From the NCBI GenBank assembly GCA_030148915.1, contig JASBSN010000123.1:1-64000 (forward strand): a stretch of 64,000 bases of DNA, in the 5' to 3' direction. A program made the position numbers and the translations under genes. Below are positions 1 to 10,393 of this stretch, one piece after another. Every line of letters begins with the position of its first letter. Position 1 is the first letter of the stretch. The DNA is from Thiogranum sp. (GTDB taxonomy: Bacteria > Pseudomonadota > Gammaproteobacteria > DSM-19610). Below the pieces are notes generated by a model, which had not been told where the DNA came from, searched no databases, and was given only the letters and a program-made list of their open reading frames with translations.

Positions 1-399
1 TGTAACTACGCCAACCCCGACATGGTCGGCCACACGGGCAACTTCGCCGCCGCGGTGCGGGCTATCGAGGCCGTCGATGAGAGCCTCGGGCGTGTGTTTG
101 CCGCGCTCCAGTCGGTGGGCGGGGAGGCGCTGATCACCGCCGATCATGGGAACGCTGAACAGATGCGCGGCACGGAGACCGGCCAGGCGCATACCGCGCA
201 TACCTCCAATCCGGTGCCCCTGTTGTATATCGGCCGGCCCGCGCGTGTGGAAGACGGTGTGCTGGCCGACGTCGTGCCCACGCTGATCGACATAATGGGT
301 TTGGCCCAGCCGACGGAAATGACCGGTCACTCACTCCTCGAGCGGCCGCAGGCGGTCGATAAGGCCGAGGCGTCGTGCAGCGAGGAGGCGCAAGTCTGA
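1..399 (+). CDS. gpmI: 2,3-bisphosphoglycerate-independent phosphoglycerate mutase, C-terminal part (truncated by window edge)
   Basis: In-frame [15 protein letters not shown]...[11 protein letters not shown]...[13 protein letters not shown] motifs typical of GpmI; 5' end lies outside window. Confidence 0.93.
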   Translation, partial: CNYANPDMVGHTGNFAAAVRAIEAVDESLGRVFAALQSVGGEALITADHGNAEQMRGTETGQAHTAHTSNPVPLLYIGRPARVEDGVLADVVPTLIDIMGLAQPTEMTGHSLLERPQAVDKAEASCSEEAQV

Positions 400-425
400 G
401 CGTGGCGCCGGCCCGGGCGCATGGC

Positions 426-1598
426 ATGCCGCGCGGTACGCGGCGGCTGCTGGCGGCGTTGGTCGGCCTGCTGCTGGCGGCCGGCACTCACGCCGGCGAC
501 GATGCACAGCAAAAACAAGCCGAGCTGCAACAACTGAGGCACAAAATCGAGGTAATGCAGAACGCCCTGCAGGCCGACCGACACAAAAAGAGCCGCGCCG
601 AGAGGCAGCTGCAAGCGGTCGAGGAGCAGGTCGGCCGTACCCGCCAGGCCATGGCGCGCAGCACGCGGGAATTGCGCGCCATTGGCAGCCAGATCAACGC
701 CCTCAAAGCGCAGCGCCGCCGGGCTGCCAGCGGCCTGGGGCGCCAATCCGGCGCGCTGGGTCGGGAGGTTCGCGCCGCTTACATCATGGGCCGTCAGCAG
801 CGGGTCAAACTGCTACTCAATCAGCAGCGACCGGCCGAGGTTGGCCGCATGCTGGTGTATTTCTCCTATGTTTCACGCGCCCGCCAGGCGACAATGGCTG
901 ACATCCACCGTGCCATGCAGGCGCTCGATGCGCTTAGCGCCGAGATCGAGCTCAAGCAGCAGGCGCAGCTGGATCTGCACAAGACCGAGCAACAACAGGC
1001 CGAGCGTTTGTTGGCGCAGCAACAACAGCGCCGCGACGTGGTGGCACGCCTGCAGCTGCGTTTAAGTCGCCGGGGCGATGAGCTCAAAGGCCTGCGGCAG
1101 GACGAACAGCATCTGCAGGCGCTACTGGAGTCATTGCAGGAGCTGCTCTCGGATATTCCCGCCGAGACCGCTCGGGACAAGCCATTCAAGGCGCGCAAGG
1201 GGCAGCTGCACTGGCCCGCCCAAGGCCGCCTGGAAAGACGCTTCGGCACGCTACGCGGCAGCAGCGGCTTGAAGTGGCAAGGGGTGTTTATCGCCGCGCC
1301 CGAAGGAGGTCAGGTGCGTGCCGTGTCCCAGGGCCGGGTGGCGTTCGCCGACTGGATGCGGGGTTTCGGCCTGTTGCTGATCATCGATCACGGAGACGGC
1401 TACATGACCTTGTACGGCCACAACCAGGCGCTCTATAAGGAAGTTGGCGAATGGGTCGATAGTGGTGAGGTGGTAGCAACATTGGGTGCCAGCGGTGGTC
1501 ATACTGCTGCGGGCTTGTATTTTGAAATACGCCACAATGGACAACCGGTGAACCCGTTGGGCTGGTGTGCCGGTAAACCCGCTGCGGTGTCGGGATAA
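426..1598 (+). CDS. envC: Murein hydrolase activator EnvC-like, coiled coil plus C-terminal LytM/M23 domain (start uncertain; ORF opens at 375)
   Basis: Signal peptide, long Gln/Arg-rich coiled coil, C-terminal LytM fold (DHGDGYMTLYGHN...EVGEWVDSGEVVATLGASGG); directly downstream of gpmI. Confidence 0.88.
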   Translation: MPRGTRRLLAALVGLLLAAGTHAGDDAQQKQAELQQLRHKIEVMQNALQADRHKKSRAERQLQAVEEQVGRTRQAMARSTRELRAIGSQINALKAQRRRAASGLGRQSGALGREVRAAYIMGRQQRVKLLLNQQRPAEVGRMLVYFSYVSRARQATMADIHRAMQALDALSAEIELKQQAQLDLHKTEQQQAERLLAQQQQRRDVVARLQLRLSRRGDELKGLRQDEQHLQALLESLQELLSDIPAETARDKPFKARKGQLHWPAQGRLERRFGTLRGSSGLKWQGVFIAAPEGGQVRAVSQGRVAFADWMRGFGLLLIIDHGDGYMTLYGHNQALYKEVGEWVDSGEVVATLGASGGHTAAGLYFEIRHNGQPVNPLGWCAGKPAAVSG

Positions 1599-1613
1599 GC
1601 GCATTGTGCCATC

Positions 1614-1644
1614 TTGGCTCAAGCTATGGTATGGTCGCTATAAT
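1614..1644 (+). promoter_or_regulatory. Candidate sigma70 promoter upstream of ctpA (TTGGCT-N19-TATAAT)
   Basis: TATAAT at 1639-1644, TTGGCT at 1614-1619; the 19-nt spacer is longer than ideal. Confidence 0.4.
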
Positions 1645-1724
1645 TCGACAGGTCAACTCTTTGTAAGCCTTTCATTATTTTACTTTAATGGCAGTTTCAA
1701 GGCTGCCGGACCGGACGTTAATAG

Positions 1725-3050
1725 ATGAACATCAAAAGACAAAATATTGTGTTGGTTCTGGTCGGCATCCTCACCGGCGTGTCGATATCTATCGGTAGCG
1801 GCGTGTTCGCCGAGCGCGAGTCAGGCGCCACGCCGGTGCTGCCGGTCGAGGAGCTGCGCACCTTCAGCGATGTCTTCGGGCGGATCAAGAATGATTACGT
1901 TGAGGATGTCGCCGACAGCAAATTGCTGGAGAGCGCCATCCGCGGCATGCTCGCTGGCCTGGACCCGCATTCGGCGTACCTCGATCAGGAGCAGTTCAAG
2001 GAACTGCAGGTCGGTACGTCAGGCGAATTTGGCGGATTGGGCATCGAGGTCGGCATGGAAGACGGCTTCGTCAAAGTGATCGCACCTATCGACGACACGC
2101 CCGCGCAGCGCGCCGGCATCCAGTCCGGTGATCTCATTATCCGCCTGGATGATACCCCGGTGAAGGGCCTGACCCTGAACGATGCCGTCAAGATCATGCG
2201 CGGCAAACCCGGTACCGTACTCAAGCTTACCGTGGTCCGCGAAGGCGCCGAGCAGCCGCTGAAAATCGATATCAAGCGCGCTGTGATCAAGGTCAAGAGC
2301 GTCAAGCAACGCATGCTGGAGAAGGGCTTCGGTTATGTGCGCATCTCCCAGTTCCAGTCGAAAACCGCCGAGAATATGGTCGATGCGATCGACAAACTGA
2401 AGAAAGAGGCGGGCGGCCACCTGCGTGGCTTGGTGCTGGATCTGCGCAACAATCCCGGCGGCGTGCTCAACGGCGCGGTGGCCGTTTCGGATGCATTTCT
2501 GAAAAAGGGGCTGATTGTCTACACCGAAGGCCGCGTCAGTGATTCCAAACTGCGCTTCAACGCCACCCCGGACGATATTCTCGACAGTGCGCCGCTGGTG
2601 GTGCTGGTCAATCAGGGCTCGGCTTCGGCGTCCGAAATCGTCTCCGGCGCTTTGCAGGATCACAAGCGCGCCATCATCGTCGGTTCACGCACTTTCGGCA
2701 AAGGCTCTGTGCAGACCATTCTGCCGCTGAGCAACGGCACAGCGGTGAAGCTGACCACGGCCCGCTACTACACACCCTCCGGCCGCTCGATTCAGGCCGA
2801 AGGTATCGAGCCGGACATCAAGCTGGATCCGGTGCGCGTCTCGGCACTGGAAAACGCCTTCGACCCGATTAAAGAGGCCGATCTTTCCGGTCACCTGATG
2901 AACGGTGACGGTAAAGAGACGGCAGCGAAGACGGGTAAAAAGGTCGGCGATGACAAAGCAGAGAAGCCCCTGGCACAGAGTGACTATCAACTCTACGAGG
3001 CACTGAACCTGCTGAAAGGTCTGGCCATTCAGCGAGAGCAGATGCAATGA
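1725..3050 (+). CDS. ctpA: Carboxy-terminal processing protease, S41 family with PDZ domain
   Basis: PDZ (GGLGIEVGMEDGFVKVIAPIDDTPAQRAGI) and S41 catalytic core (VLVNQGSASASEIVSGALQDHKRAIIVGSRTFGKGSVQ). Confidence 0.95.
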   Translation: MNIKRQNIVLVLVGILTGVSISIGSGVFAERESGATPVLPVEELRTFSDVFGRIKNDYVEDVADSKLLESAIRGMLAGLDPHSAYLDQEQFKELQVGTSGEFGGLGIEVGMEDGFVKVIAPIDDTPAQRAGIQSGDLIIRLDDTPVKGLTLNDAVKIMRGKPGTVLKLTVVREGAEQPLKIDIKRAVIKVKSVKQRMLEKGFGYVRISQFQSKTAENMVDAIDKLKKEAGGHLRGLVLDLRNNPGGVLNGAVAVSDAFLKKGLIVYTEGRVSDSKLRFNATPDDILDSAPLVVLVNQGSASASEIVSGALQDHKRAIIVGSRTFGKGSVQTILPLSNGTAVKLTTARYYTPSGRSIQAEGIEPDIKLDPVRVSALENAFDPIKEADLSGHLMNGDGKETAAKTGKKVGDDKAEKPLAQSDYQLYEALNLLKGLAIQREQMQ

Positions 3051-3859
3051 GCCGAGGAACCGGTCTGTTTGGACCGGTTCTTATTTTCTGCACGGTGATG
3101 TTTCAGATGCCGGCGGCGGCTCAAGGTCCGTCGCAGCCGGTTATCAGCATTATTATCGATGACATGGGCAAAACACTGGATACCGGGCGCCGGGTGCTCG
3201 GGCTGCCCGGTCCGGTAGCCTGCGCCTTTCTGCCCCAAGCGGCGCACAGTCGCGAACTCGCCGGCGCCGCGCATGCCGGCGGTAAAGAAGTCCTGCTGCA
3301 TCTGCCAATGGACAGCGTCGACGGGCGCCGCCTGGACGCGGGCGCTGTGACATTGAATATGACGAAGCGGGAATTTACCGGGGCGGTGAAGGCCGCCTTG
3401 GCCGCCGTTCCTTACGCGCAGGGCGTAAACAATCACATGGGTAGCTTGCTGACTCGCCATCCCGGGCATATGCTCTGGCTGATGCAGGAGCTGCGGCGCC
3501 ATGCGCCGATGTTTTTTGTCGACAGCCGCACCACGGTGGCGACGGTTGCCCGCCAGGTGGCCGGTGAAACGGGGGTCCCCAGTACCCAGCGCAATGTCTT
3601 CTTGGACAACACCCTGGATCGGACTGCACTCGAGCATCAGTTCGATCGCTTATTACATCTGGCGCGTAAGCACGGCAGCGCGGTGGCCATCGGTCACCCG
3701 CATGTACAGACACTGGCGCTGCTGGAACGCCGGCTGCCGCGCTTGCGGCGACAGGGCATCGAGCTGGTGCCCGTGGCCAAGGTAATTGAAATTCAGCAGG
3801 AGGAGGCGCAGACATGGCAAGCGTCCTGGTCCCACTCGCGCAAGGCTGCGAAGAACTAG
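3047..3859 (+). CDS. Divergent polysaccharide deacetylase family protein (YibQ-like)
   Basis: SQPVISIIIDDMGKTLDTGRRVLGLPGPVACAFLP...HLPMDS...NNHMGS; start overlaps ctpA stop (ATGA). Confidence 0.88.
   Translation: MSRGTGLFGPVLIFCTVMFQMPAAAQGPSQPVISIIIDDMGKTLDTGRRVLGLPGPVACAFLPQAAHSRELAGAAHAGGKEVLLHLPMDSVDGRRLDAGAVTLNMTKREFTGAVKAALAAVPYAQGVNNHMGSLLTRHPGHMLWLMQELRRHAPMFFVDSRTTVATVARQVAGETGVPSTQRNVFLDNTLDRTALEHQFDRLLHLARKHGSAVAIGHPHVQTLALLERRLPRLRRQGIELVPVAKVIEIQQEEAQTWQASWSHSRKAAKN
3056..3087 (+). terminator. Terminator-like hairpin (GAACCGGTC-TGTTTG-GACCGGTTC-TTATTTT) inside the start of the yibQ-like CDS
   Basis: 9-bp perfect stem 3057-3065 / 3072-3080 followed by TTATTTT. Confidence 0.6.
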
Positions 3860-4368
3860 AAGCGGTCACCATCATTGACTTGTTGCGCCGTGCCGGGATC
3901 GGTGTGGTGAGCGCCGGCCTGGACGAACAGCCGGTGCGTGGCTCGCGCGGTACGCAGCTGGTCGCCGATGTAACGCTCAATCAGGCGGCCACGCAGCAAT
4001 ACGACATGATCGTCTTGCCCGGCGGACAGCCGGGCGCCGATAACCTGGATAACGATCCACGCATTCACGGCCTGCTCAAGGCCATGACCGAAAGCGGCCG
4101 CTACACCGCGGCTATTTGTGCCGCACCCAAAGTTCTAGCCCGGGCCGGGTTGTTACAGGGCCGGCGCGTTACCAGTTTTCCCGGGGCGCTGGAGGGCTAT
4201 GAAGGCTTTGAATACGCGCAGGAGCCGGTGGTCCAGGACGGCACGGTGATCACTTCGCGGGGACCTGGTACGGCCATGGATTTTGCCCTGCAACTGATCG
4301 AGGTGCTGACCGATCGCAGTAAGCGCGACGAAGTCGAGGCAGCGCTGCAAAGACCGCCCCGCGGCTAG
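3814..4368 (+). CDS. DJ-1/PfpI family protein (YajL/ThiJ-like)
   Basis: MASVLVPLAQGCEELEAVTIIDLLRRAGI...LPGGQPGADNL...AAICAAPKVLARAGLL. Confidence 0.92.
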   Translation: MASVLVPLAQGCEELEAVTIIDLLRRAGIGVVSAGLDEQPVRGSRGTQLVADVTLNQAATQQYDMIVLPGGQPGADNLDNDPRIHGLLKAMTESGRYTAAICAAPKVLARAGLLQGRRVTSFPGALEGYEGFEYAQEPVVQDGTVITSRGPGTAMDFALQLIEVLTDRSKRDEVEAALQRPPRG

Positions 4369-4681
4369 TTCCGGTCCGCAGCCGGCCTGCCCGGGGAGTA
4401 GTTTGCCAGGGCGGCACCCGGATCGGTGAGCTTGTGTCGAGATTCTTAACAGTGCCACAGCACACACGGAAATATTATGAGCGCGAGTAAGCACTTAATA
4501 ACCCTAATATATAAGTGTACTCTTATCCGAGGTTACACGTCGAAATAGTTTACAAGAGTAGCCGAAACAAGCTGGAAAAATTCTGTATCTGTTTGAATAT
4601 AAATAATTAAACATAGTAGGCACACGTTTTGCTATAAGTAACACCACCAATACCGCTCAGTATCGAAGAATACTCAGCCAT

Positions 4682-4697
4682 CGTGAGCAAAGTCACA
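4682..4697 (+). promoter_or_regulatory. CRP-like dyad CGTGA-GCAAAG-TCACA
   Basis: 9 of 10 conserved positions of TGTGA-N6-TCACA; centred about 42 bp upstream of the start expected from TACAAT at 4721-4726. Confidence 0.5.
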
Positions 4698-4730
4698 ATA
4701 ACGGTGTTGGAGGAGACGATTACAATAAGC

Positions 4731-4840
4731 GCTGAAAGGGAGGGGGCTACAGCGTATCCGTATAACAAAAAGGCTCGATGAGAATTCGAAGAAAAGATAC
4801 ACCCCAGAGCCAGATTTGACCCGCCACGGCGGGTTTTTTA
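4731..4840 (+). ncRNA. Candidate stand-alone sRNA of about 109 nt ending at an intrinsic terminator
   Basis: No plausible ORF, -10-like TACAAT upstream, CRP-like site, GGCTC/GAGCC internal stem, terminal terminator hairpin. Confidence 0.45.
4819..4840 (+). terminator. Rho-independent terminator ACCCGC-CACG-GCGGGT-TTTTT
   Basis: 6-bp GC-rich stem plus T run, oriented +; 450 bp after the DJ-1 gene and convergent with ubiB. Confidence 0.75.
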
Positions 4841-4856
4841 TTGCGCGCAAATCCGC

Positions 4857-6512
4857 CTAAGGGTCACCTTTAAAAGCGCCGAGAAGCAGCACCATTGCCA
4901 CTGCGCCGAGCAGCCAGGTCAGAAAAGGTGCGCCGCCGAGTACCAACAAGGGCGCGGAACCCGCCAGTGCATAGAGCAGCGTCGCGCAGATCAGTAGAAC
5001 TCCGCCGAGCAGGGCCAACAGCGTACGCCGTCCGGATCGTTGCAGCTGTTGGCGTAGTTTTTCCACATCCCGCGAATCCATTTGCAGGCGCAGTTTGCCC
5101 TCGGAGGCCTGCTGCAAGGTGCGATGCAGCAGACCGGGCAATTCCGGTAACCGCTCGCTCCACTCCGGCAGGCTGTGGCGTAGCCGCCCGGCAAAGGCGC
5201 GGACACCGACCTGCTCGCTCATCCAGCGTTCCAGAAAAGGCTTCGCTGTCTGCCACAGATCCAGATCCGGATACAGCTGGCGCCCCAGGCCCTCAATGTT
5301 GAGCAGCGTCTTTTGCAGCAGTACCAGCTGGGGTTGCACCACCATGTCGAAGCGCCTCGCCGTCTGGAACAGGCGCAACAGCAGGTGTCCGAAGGAAATC
5401 TCTTTTAACGGCCGTTCGAAAATGGGTTCGCAGACCGAGCGGATAGCGGCCTCGAATTCGTCCACCCGGGTGCCGTGCGGCACCCACTCCGATTCAACGT
5501 GCAGCTCGGCGACGCGCCGGTAGTCGCGGCGAAAAAAAGCCAGGAAATTTTCCGCCAGGTAGCGTTGATCCTCCGGACTCAGCGTACCCATAATACCGAA
5601 ATCAACCGCCATGTACTGGCCCTGCCGGGAGACAAAGATGTTTCCCGGATGCATGTCGGCGTGAAAAAAGTTATGTCGAAAGACTTGGGTGAAAAAGATC
5701 TCGACGCCGCGCTCCGACAGGCTCTTGAGGTCTACGTCGGACTGGCGCAACGTGCCCAGATCGTTAACCGGGATGCCGTAGATGCGCTCCAGCGTCATGA
5801 CGTTGCGCCGGCAGAACGGCCAGTAGACTTCGGGTACGTGCAGCAGCTCTGAGGTGCTGAAGTTGCGGCGCAACTGCGAGGCGTTGGCCGCTTCGCGCAG
5901 CAAATCGAGTTCGTCAAGGAGGGTTTTTTCGAACTCGGTCACCACTTCCCGCGGGCGCAGCCGACGGCCTTCACTCCAGTAGCGTTCCGCTAGTGCAGCT
6001 ATGGTTTTCAGTAACCCGACGTCGCGCCGGATAACCGTTTCGATCCCCGGTCGCAGGACTTTGACCACCACGTCCTCTCCGCTGTTGAGCGTGGCGGCGT
6101 GGACCTGAGCGATGGAGGCCGAGGCCAGTGGTCGGGTATCGAAGCGAGTGAAAATCTGGCCTATTGGCTGCTGGAAGGCCTGTTCCACGAGCTTACGGGC
6201 CAGTTCGCCGTCGAACGGCGCGACGCGGTCCTGCAACAAAGCCAGCTCGGCGGCAATGTCATCGGCAAGCAGGTCCTGGCGGGTGGAAAGGATTTGGCCG
6301 AATTTGACGAAGATCGGTCCCAGGTCTTCCAGCGCACGGCGGATACGCACCGCCCTTGGCGTTCGGCGCACAATCCGGTGCCAGGGCGCCAGGTAGCCGA
6401 GAAAACGTACCGGGCGGAAAAGATGCGTGGCCAGGACAATCTCGTCGAGACCGTTGCGCACCAGCACCCAGTTGATGTGCAGCAGGCGAAATACCTGCCC
6501 CGGTCTGATCAT
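4857..6512 (-). CDS. ubiB: Ubiquinone biosynthesis ABC1/UbiB atypical kinase
   Basis: [48 protein letters not shown]-terminal TM helices. Confidence 0.97.
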   Translation of the reverse strand: MIRPGQVFRLLHINWVLVRNGLDEIVLATHLFRPVRFLGYLAPWHRIVRRTPRAVRIRRALEDLGPIFVKFGQILSTRQDLLADDIAAELALLQDRVAPFDGELARKLVEQAFQQPIGQIFTRFDTRPLASASIAQVHAATLNSGEDVVVKVLRPGIETVIRRDVGLLKTIAALAERYWSEGRRLRPREVVTEFEKTLLDELDLLREAANASQLRRNFSTSELLHVPEVYWPFCRRNVMTLERIYGIPVNDLGTLRQSDVDLKSLSERGVEIFFTQVFRHNFFHADMHPGNIFVSRQGQYMAVDFGIMGTLSPEDQRYLAENFLAFFRRDYRRVAELHVESEWVPHGTRVDEFEAAIRSVCEPIFERPLKEISFGHLLLRLFQTARRFDMVVQPQLVLLQKTLLNIEGLGRQLYPDLDLWQTAKPFLERWMSEQVGVRAFAGRLRHSLPEWSERLPELPGLLHRTLQQASEGKLRLQMDSRDVEKLRQQLQRSGRRTLLALLGGVLLICATLLYALAGSAPLLVLGGAPFLTWLLGAVAMVLLLGAFKGDP

Positions 6513-7123
6513 GGCGCCGGGTCCGCGAGGCCCAGCAGGCGTTCGAGGCGCGCGCGCAGACGTTCGCTATCGTCGCGCAGCCGATCGACGTCGTCGAAAA
6601 AATACTGCACTTCCACCGAGGTTGGCAGCAACCGTGCCTCTTCTTGCAGGTATTCGCTGCAATCGTCGGCCAGTGTTTCGCGGCTGTCGTGCCAAAGCTG
6701 TTGCAACTGCGCGACCAGGTGGCCGGCCTGGTGGGCGAGAACATCTCCACTGAGCCGCGACAACTGTTCTTCCCAGTCCCACTCGGTGCGGGCCAACAGC
6801 TGTTGGAATTGCTGGCCGATGCCGGTGTCTCCCTCGATGCTGACCGCCCCCTGAAACAGGGCATCTTCGCGCCGCGCCAGCCCCAGGCGCGCAAAGCCCA
6901 GTGGAGTGCCGCGCAGGTATGTATCAATATCGCCTTCATAGTGACTGAGAACCCGCACGCGCTCGGCGCCGGGAAGAAAGTAAAACGTCATGGCGCTGCC
7001 GCTGATCTCCAGGGCGATCACTTTGCCCTGCAGGGTGCTGGCGTGACGCAGGTTCTCCGGGTCCAGGCCGAGGTAGAGGTTGAGCGCGCTTTCCAGGGCG
7101 GCGGCCAGTGTCGAGGTGTTCAC
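6509..7123 (-). CDS. ubiJ: Ubiquinone biosynthesis accessory factor UbiJ (SCP2 domain), probable GTG start
   Basis: SCP2-like [28 protein letters not shown]; located between ubiE and ubiB; 4-bp overlap with ubiB. Confidence 0.88.
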   Translation of the reverse strand: MNTSTLAAALESALNLYLGLDPENLRHASTLQGKVIALEISGSAMTFYFLPGAERVRVLSHYEGDIDTYLRGTPLGFARLGLARREDALFQGAVSIEGDTGIGQQFQQLLARTEWDWEEQLSRLSGDVLAHQAGHLVAQLQQLWHDSRETLADDCSEYLQEEARLLPTSVEVQYFFDDVDRLRDDSERLRARLERLLGLADPAP

Positions 7124-7151
7124 GGCGGGCTCCTGGCGATACGTGGCGCGG

Positions 7152-7898
7152 TCAGTAACGAAAGCCGCGGTGCAGTGCAACAATGCCGCCGCTAAGGTTA
7201 TGGTAGTCGCAGTCTTCCAGCCCTGCCGCTTGCATCATCTGCGTCAGTTCGCGTTGGCCGGGGTGCATGCGAATCGATTCGGCCAGATAGCGGTAACTGC
7301 CTTCGTCCCCGGCGATGAGGCGGCCGAGGAGCGGGAGCAGCTTAAAGGAATAGGCGTCATAGGCATGCTTCACGCCCGGCAGTACCGGGTGGGAGAACTC
7401 CAGTATCAGCAATCGGCCGCCCGGCTTCAGTACGCGCTGCATCGAGGCCAGCGCCTTCGGTTTGTCGGTTACATTGCGCAGACCGAAGGCAATGGTGACG
7501 CAGTCAAAGCTGGCGGCAGGAAAGGGTAGGGATTCGGCATTGGCCTGGACGAATTCCAGGTTGCCGCTGATACCTTTATCCAGCAGCCGCGCGCGCCCGA
7601 CATTCAGCATCGAGGCGTTGATGTCGCCCACCACTACCGCGCCCCGCGGACCGACCCGGGGTGAGAGCTTGGCTGCCAGATCGCCGGTGCCGCCGGCCAG
7701 ATCGAGGATGCGCTGCCCGGGACGGGCGGCGCATTGTTCGATGGTGAAGCGCTTCCACAGCCGGTGAATGCCGAACGACATGACGTCGTTCATCAGATCG
7801 TAGTTGTGCGCGACAGAGTCGAAAACGCCGGCTACGCGCCGCTGCTTTTCTTCCCAGTCAACCTGCTGGTAACCGAAGTGTGTACTTTTTTCTGCCAT
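7152..7898 (-). CDS. ubiE: Bifunctional demethylmenaquinone/ubiquinone methyltransferase
   Basis: [44 protein letters not shown]...[11 protein letters not shown]. Confidence 0.98.
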   Translation of the reverse strand: MAEKSTHFGYQQVDWEEKQRRVAGVFDSVAHNYDLMNDVMSFGIHRLWKRFTIEQCAARPGQRILDLAGGTGDLAAKLSPRVGPRGAVVVGDINASMLNVGRARLLDKGISGNLEFVQANAESLPFPAASFDCVTIAFGLRNVTDKPKALASMQRVLKPGGRLLILEFSHPVLPGVKHAYDAYSFKLLPLLGRLIAGDEGSYRYLAESIRMHPGQRELTQMMQAAGLEDCDYHNLSGGIVALHRGFRY

Positions 7899-7968
7899 GG
7901 CCGGTTAAGAGTATCTCTCTGGGCGCTTTTCGCAAAGCGCCGGTTATGCCGAGCGCCGGGCAAGCGCG

Positions 7969-8349
7969 CTAGGCTTGGGTGCCCAGCGCCGAATGTGGCG
8001 CGCCGGCGGCCTTCAGGCGCTCCAGGTAGGCCTGCCAGTTCTGGTCTTTCTCGGCGCCGAGCCGGTACAGCGTATCCCAGGAGAAAATGCCGGTGTGGTG
8101 CTCGTCGTCGAAATAGATCTGGATGGCGTAATTTCCCACCTGTTCAATGCGCTCGATGCCGATACCTTCCTTGCCGACCTGCAGGACGCCCTCGCCGGGG
8201 CCGTGCCCCTGCACTTCGGCAGACGGTGAATGAACGCGCAGATACTCGTAGCTCATTTCAAAGCGGGCGCCGTCATCAAAGGCGACTTCCAGCAGTTTCG
8301 ACTTCTGGTGCAGATTGATTTCAGTCGGGTGGGGGTGTTTTTGGGCCAT
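7969..8349 (-). CDS. DUF971 domain protein (gamma-butyrobetaine hydroxylase-like N-terminal domain)
   Basis: PTEINLHQKSKLLEVAFDDGARFEMSYEYLRVHSPSAEVQGHGPGEG...IYFDDEHHTGIFSWDTLY. Confidence 0.93.
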   Translation of the reverse strand: MAQKHPHPTEINLHQKSKLLEVAFDDGARFEMSYEYLRVHSPSAEVQGHGPGEGVLQVGKEGIGIERIEQVGNYAIQIYFDDEHHTGIFSWDTLYRLGAEKDQNWQAYLERLKAAGAPHSALGTQA

Positions 8350-8367
8350 GAGCTGTCTCGCGTGGGA

Positions 8368-9708
8368 TCAAAGTATGTAGCGGCTCAGATCTTCATCCTG
8401 GGCCAGGTCTGAGAGTTGCCGGTCGACATAGTGCGCATCGACACTCACCTCGTCGCCGCTGCGGTCCGAGGCCTCGAATGAGACCTGTTCCAGCAAGCGT
8501 TCCATCACCGTGTGCAGACGCCTTGCGCCGATGTTTTCGGTGCGTTCGTTAATATCCCAGGCGATCTCGGCGATGCGCTCGATGCCCTCGGCACTGAAGG
8601 CGACGTTCAGTCCCTCGGTGGCCATCAGGGCGCTGTATTGTTGTGTCAGGGAGGCATCCGGCTCGGTGAGAATGCGCACAAATTCCTGGATCCCGAGCGC
8701 CTTGAGTTCCACGCGAATCGGCAATCTACCCTGTAGCTCGGGGATCAGATCCGAGGGCTTGGATAAATGAAACGCGCCGGAGGCGATAAACAGTATATGA
8801 TCGGTGCGCACCACGCCGTGCTTGGTGGTTACCGTGCTGCCCTCCACCAGCGGCAGCAGGTCACGCTGCACGCCCTCGCGGGATACACCCGGATTGCTGC
8901 CCTGGTCGCTGCGCTGTGTGACTTTGTCGATTTCATCGATAAAGACAATGCCGTTTTGCTCCACCGCGTGCAGGGCGCGCAGTTTGAGGTTTTCCTCGTT
9001 GATTAACTTGCCCGCCTCCTCTTCGGCCAATACTTTGAGCGCATCGGTAACAGTGAGTTTGCGCGTCTTGGTACGCCCACTGCCGAAGTTCTGGAACAGG
9101 CCCTGCAGCTGGCTGGTCATTTCCTCCATGCCGGGAGGCGCCATGATCTCAACACCGACAGGGGCGGCCGAGACCTCCACGTCTATTTCCTTGTCATCGA
9201 GGCGGCCTTCGCGCAACATCTTACGGAATTTCTGCCGGGTTTCCTGACTGCTGTCGCTGTCGTCCTGTTCGGTATTGAACCCGACGCCGCGCGCCCTGGG
9301 CAGCAACACATCGAGAATGCGTTCTTCGGCGGCGTCCTGGGCGCGATGCTGCACTTTGGCCATTTCCTCCTCGCGCACCATTTTGATGGCCACATCCATA
9401 AGGTCGCGAATAATCGATTCCACATCCCGGCCGACATAACCGACTTCGGTGAACTTGGTGGCCTCGATCTTCATGAACGGTGCGTTGGCCAGGCGCGCCA
9501 GCCGCCGGGCGATCTCGGTCTTGCCGACGCCGGTCGGGCCGATCATCAGAATGTTCTTCGGCGTGATCTCGCTGCGCAACGGCTCCTCGACCTGCTGGCG
9601 GCGCCAGCGGTTGCGCAGCGCGATGGCGACAGCGCGCTTGGCATCGTCCTGGCCGATGATGTGTTTGTCCAGTTCCTGGACGATTTCGCGGGGGGTCATT
9701 GCGGACAT
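8368..9708 (-). CDS. hslU: ATP-dependent protease ATPase subunit HslU
   Basis: [34 protein letters not shown]...[15 protein letters not shown]. Confidence 0.98.
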   Translation of the reverse strand: MSAMTPREIVQELDKHIIGQDDAKRAVAIALRNRWRRQQVEEPLRSEITPKNILMIGPTGVGKTEIARRLARLANAPFMKIEATKFTEVGYVGRDVESIIRDLMDVAIKMVREEEMAKVQHRAQDAAEERILDVLLPRARGVGFNTEQDDSDSSQETRQKFRKMLREGRLDDKEIDVEVSAAPVGVEIMAPPGMEEMTSQLQGLFQNFGSGRTKTRKLTVTDALKVLAEEEAGKLINEENLKLRALHAVEQNGIVFIDEIDKVTQRSDQGSNPGVSREGVQRDLLPLVEGSTVTTKHGVVRTDHILFIASGAFHLSKPSDLIPELQGRLPIRVELKALGIQEFVRILTEPDASLTQQYSALMATEGLNVAFSAEGIERIAEIAWDINERTENIGARRLHTVMERLLEQVSFEASDRSGDEVSVDAHYVDRQLSDLAQDEDLSRYIL

Positions 9709-9716
9709 GTGTGCTT

Positions 9717-10256
9717 CTAGTACTCGAGTGCTTCCAAAGTGAGATTGTGGTTGGTGAACACACAGATGCTGGCGGCGATATTCAGGGATTTTTCGACAAT
9801 TTCTCCCGCCTCCAGTTCCGTGGTGTCGAGCATGGCGCGCGCAGCGGCCTGCGCATAGGGGCCGCCGGAGCCAATCGCCATCAGGCTGTCTTCCGGTTCG
9901 ATGACATCGCCGTTACCGGTGATGATCAGTGAAGATTCGGTATCGGCCACCACCAGCAGCGCTTCCAGGCGACGCAACATACGATCGGTCCGCCAGTCCT
10001 TGGCCAGTTCCACCGCCGAGCGCACCAAATGGCCCTGGTGCTTTTCCAGCTTGGCTTCAAAGCGCTCGAACAGCGTGAAGGCGTCGGCGGTGCCGCCGGC
10101 GAAGCCCGCCAGCACTTTACCGTGATAGAGGGTACGCACCTTGCGCGCGTTGCCCTTCATCACCGTGTTGCCCATCGATACCTGGCCATCGCCGCCGACT
10201 ACCACACGGCCGTTGCGGCGCACGGAGAGAATGGTTGTACCGCGATACTGGTCCAC
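9717..10256 (-). CDS. hslV: ATP-dependent protease peptidase subunit HslV (GTG start inside the longer listed ORF)
   Basis: [41 protein letters not shown]. Confidence 0.97.
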   Translation of the reverse strand: MDQYRGTTILSVRRNGRVVVGGDGQVSMGNTVMKGNARKVRTLYHGKVLAGFAGGTADAFTLFERFEAKLEKHQGHLVRSAVELAKDWRTDRMLRRLEALLVVADTESSLIITGNGDVIEPEDSLMAIGSGGPYAQAAARAMLDTTELEAGEIVEKSLNIAASICVFTNHNLTLEALEY

Positions 10257-10393
10257 ACTGAATTCCTGCTTAAGACTGAGCGAAAATGGCCCTAGATTGT
10301 ACACCAAGACCGGCTCCGGCAGCAGGACAAAACCCCTTGGCTGGCGGGGACATGGGCCAAGTGGGTGGGTTGGGCGCGATTGGCGCGGCTCGC

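Noticed and set aside
7922-7941. Hairpin GGCGCTTT-TCGC-AAAGCGCC between ubiE and the DUF971 gene
   Set aside because: No T run on either strand; too little evidence for a terminator or regulatory site
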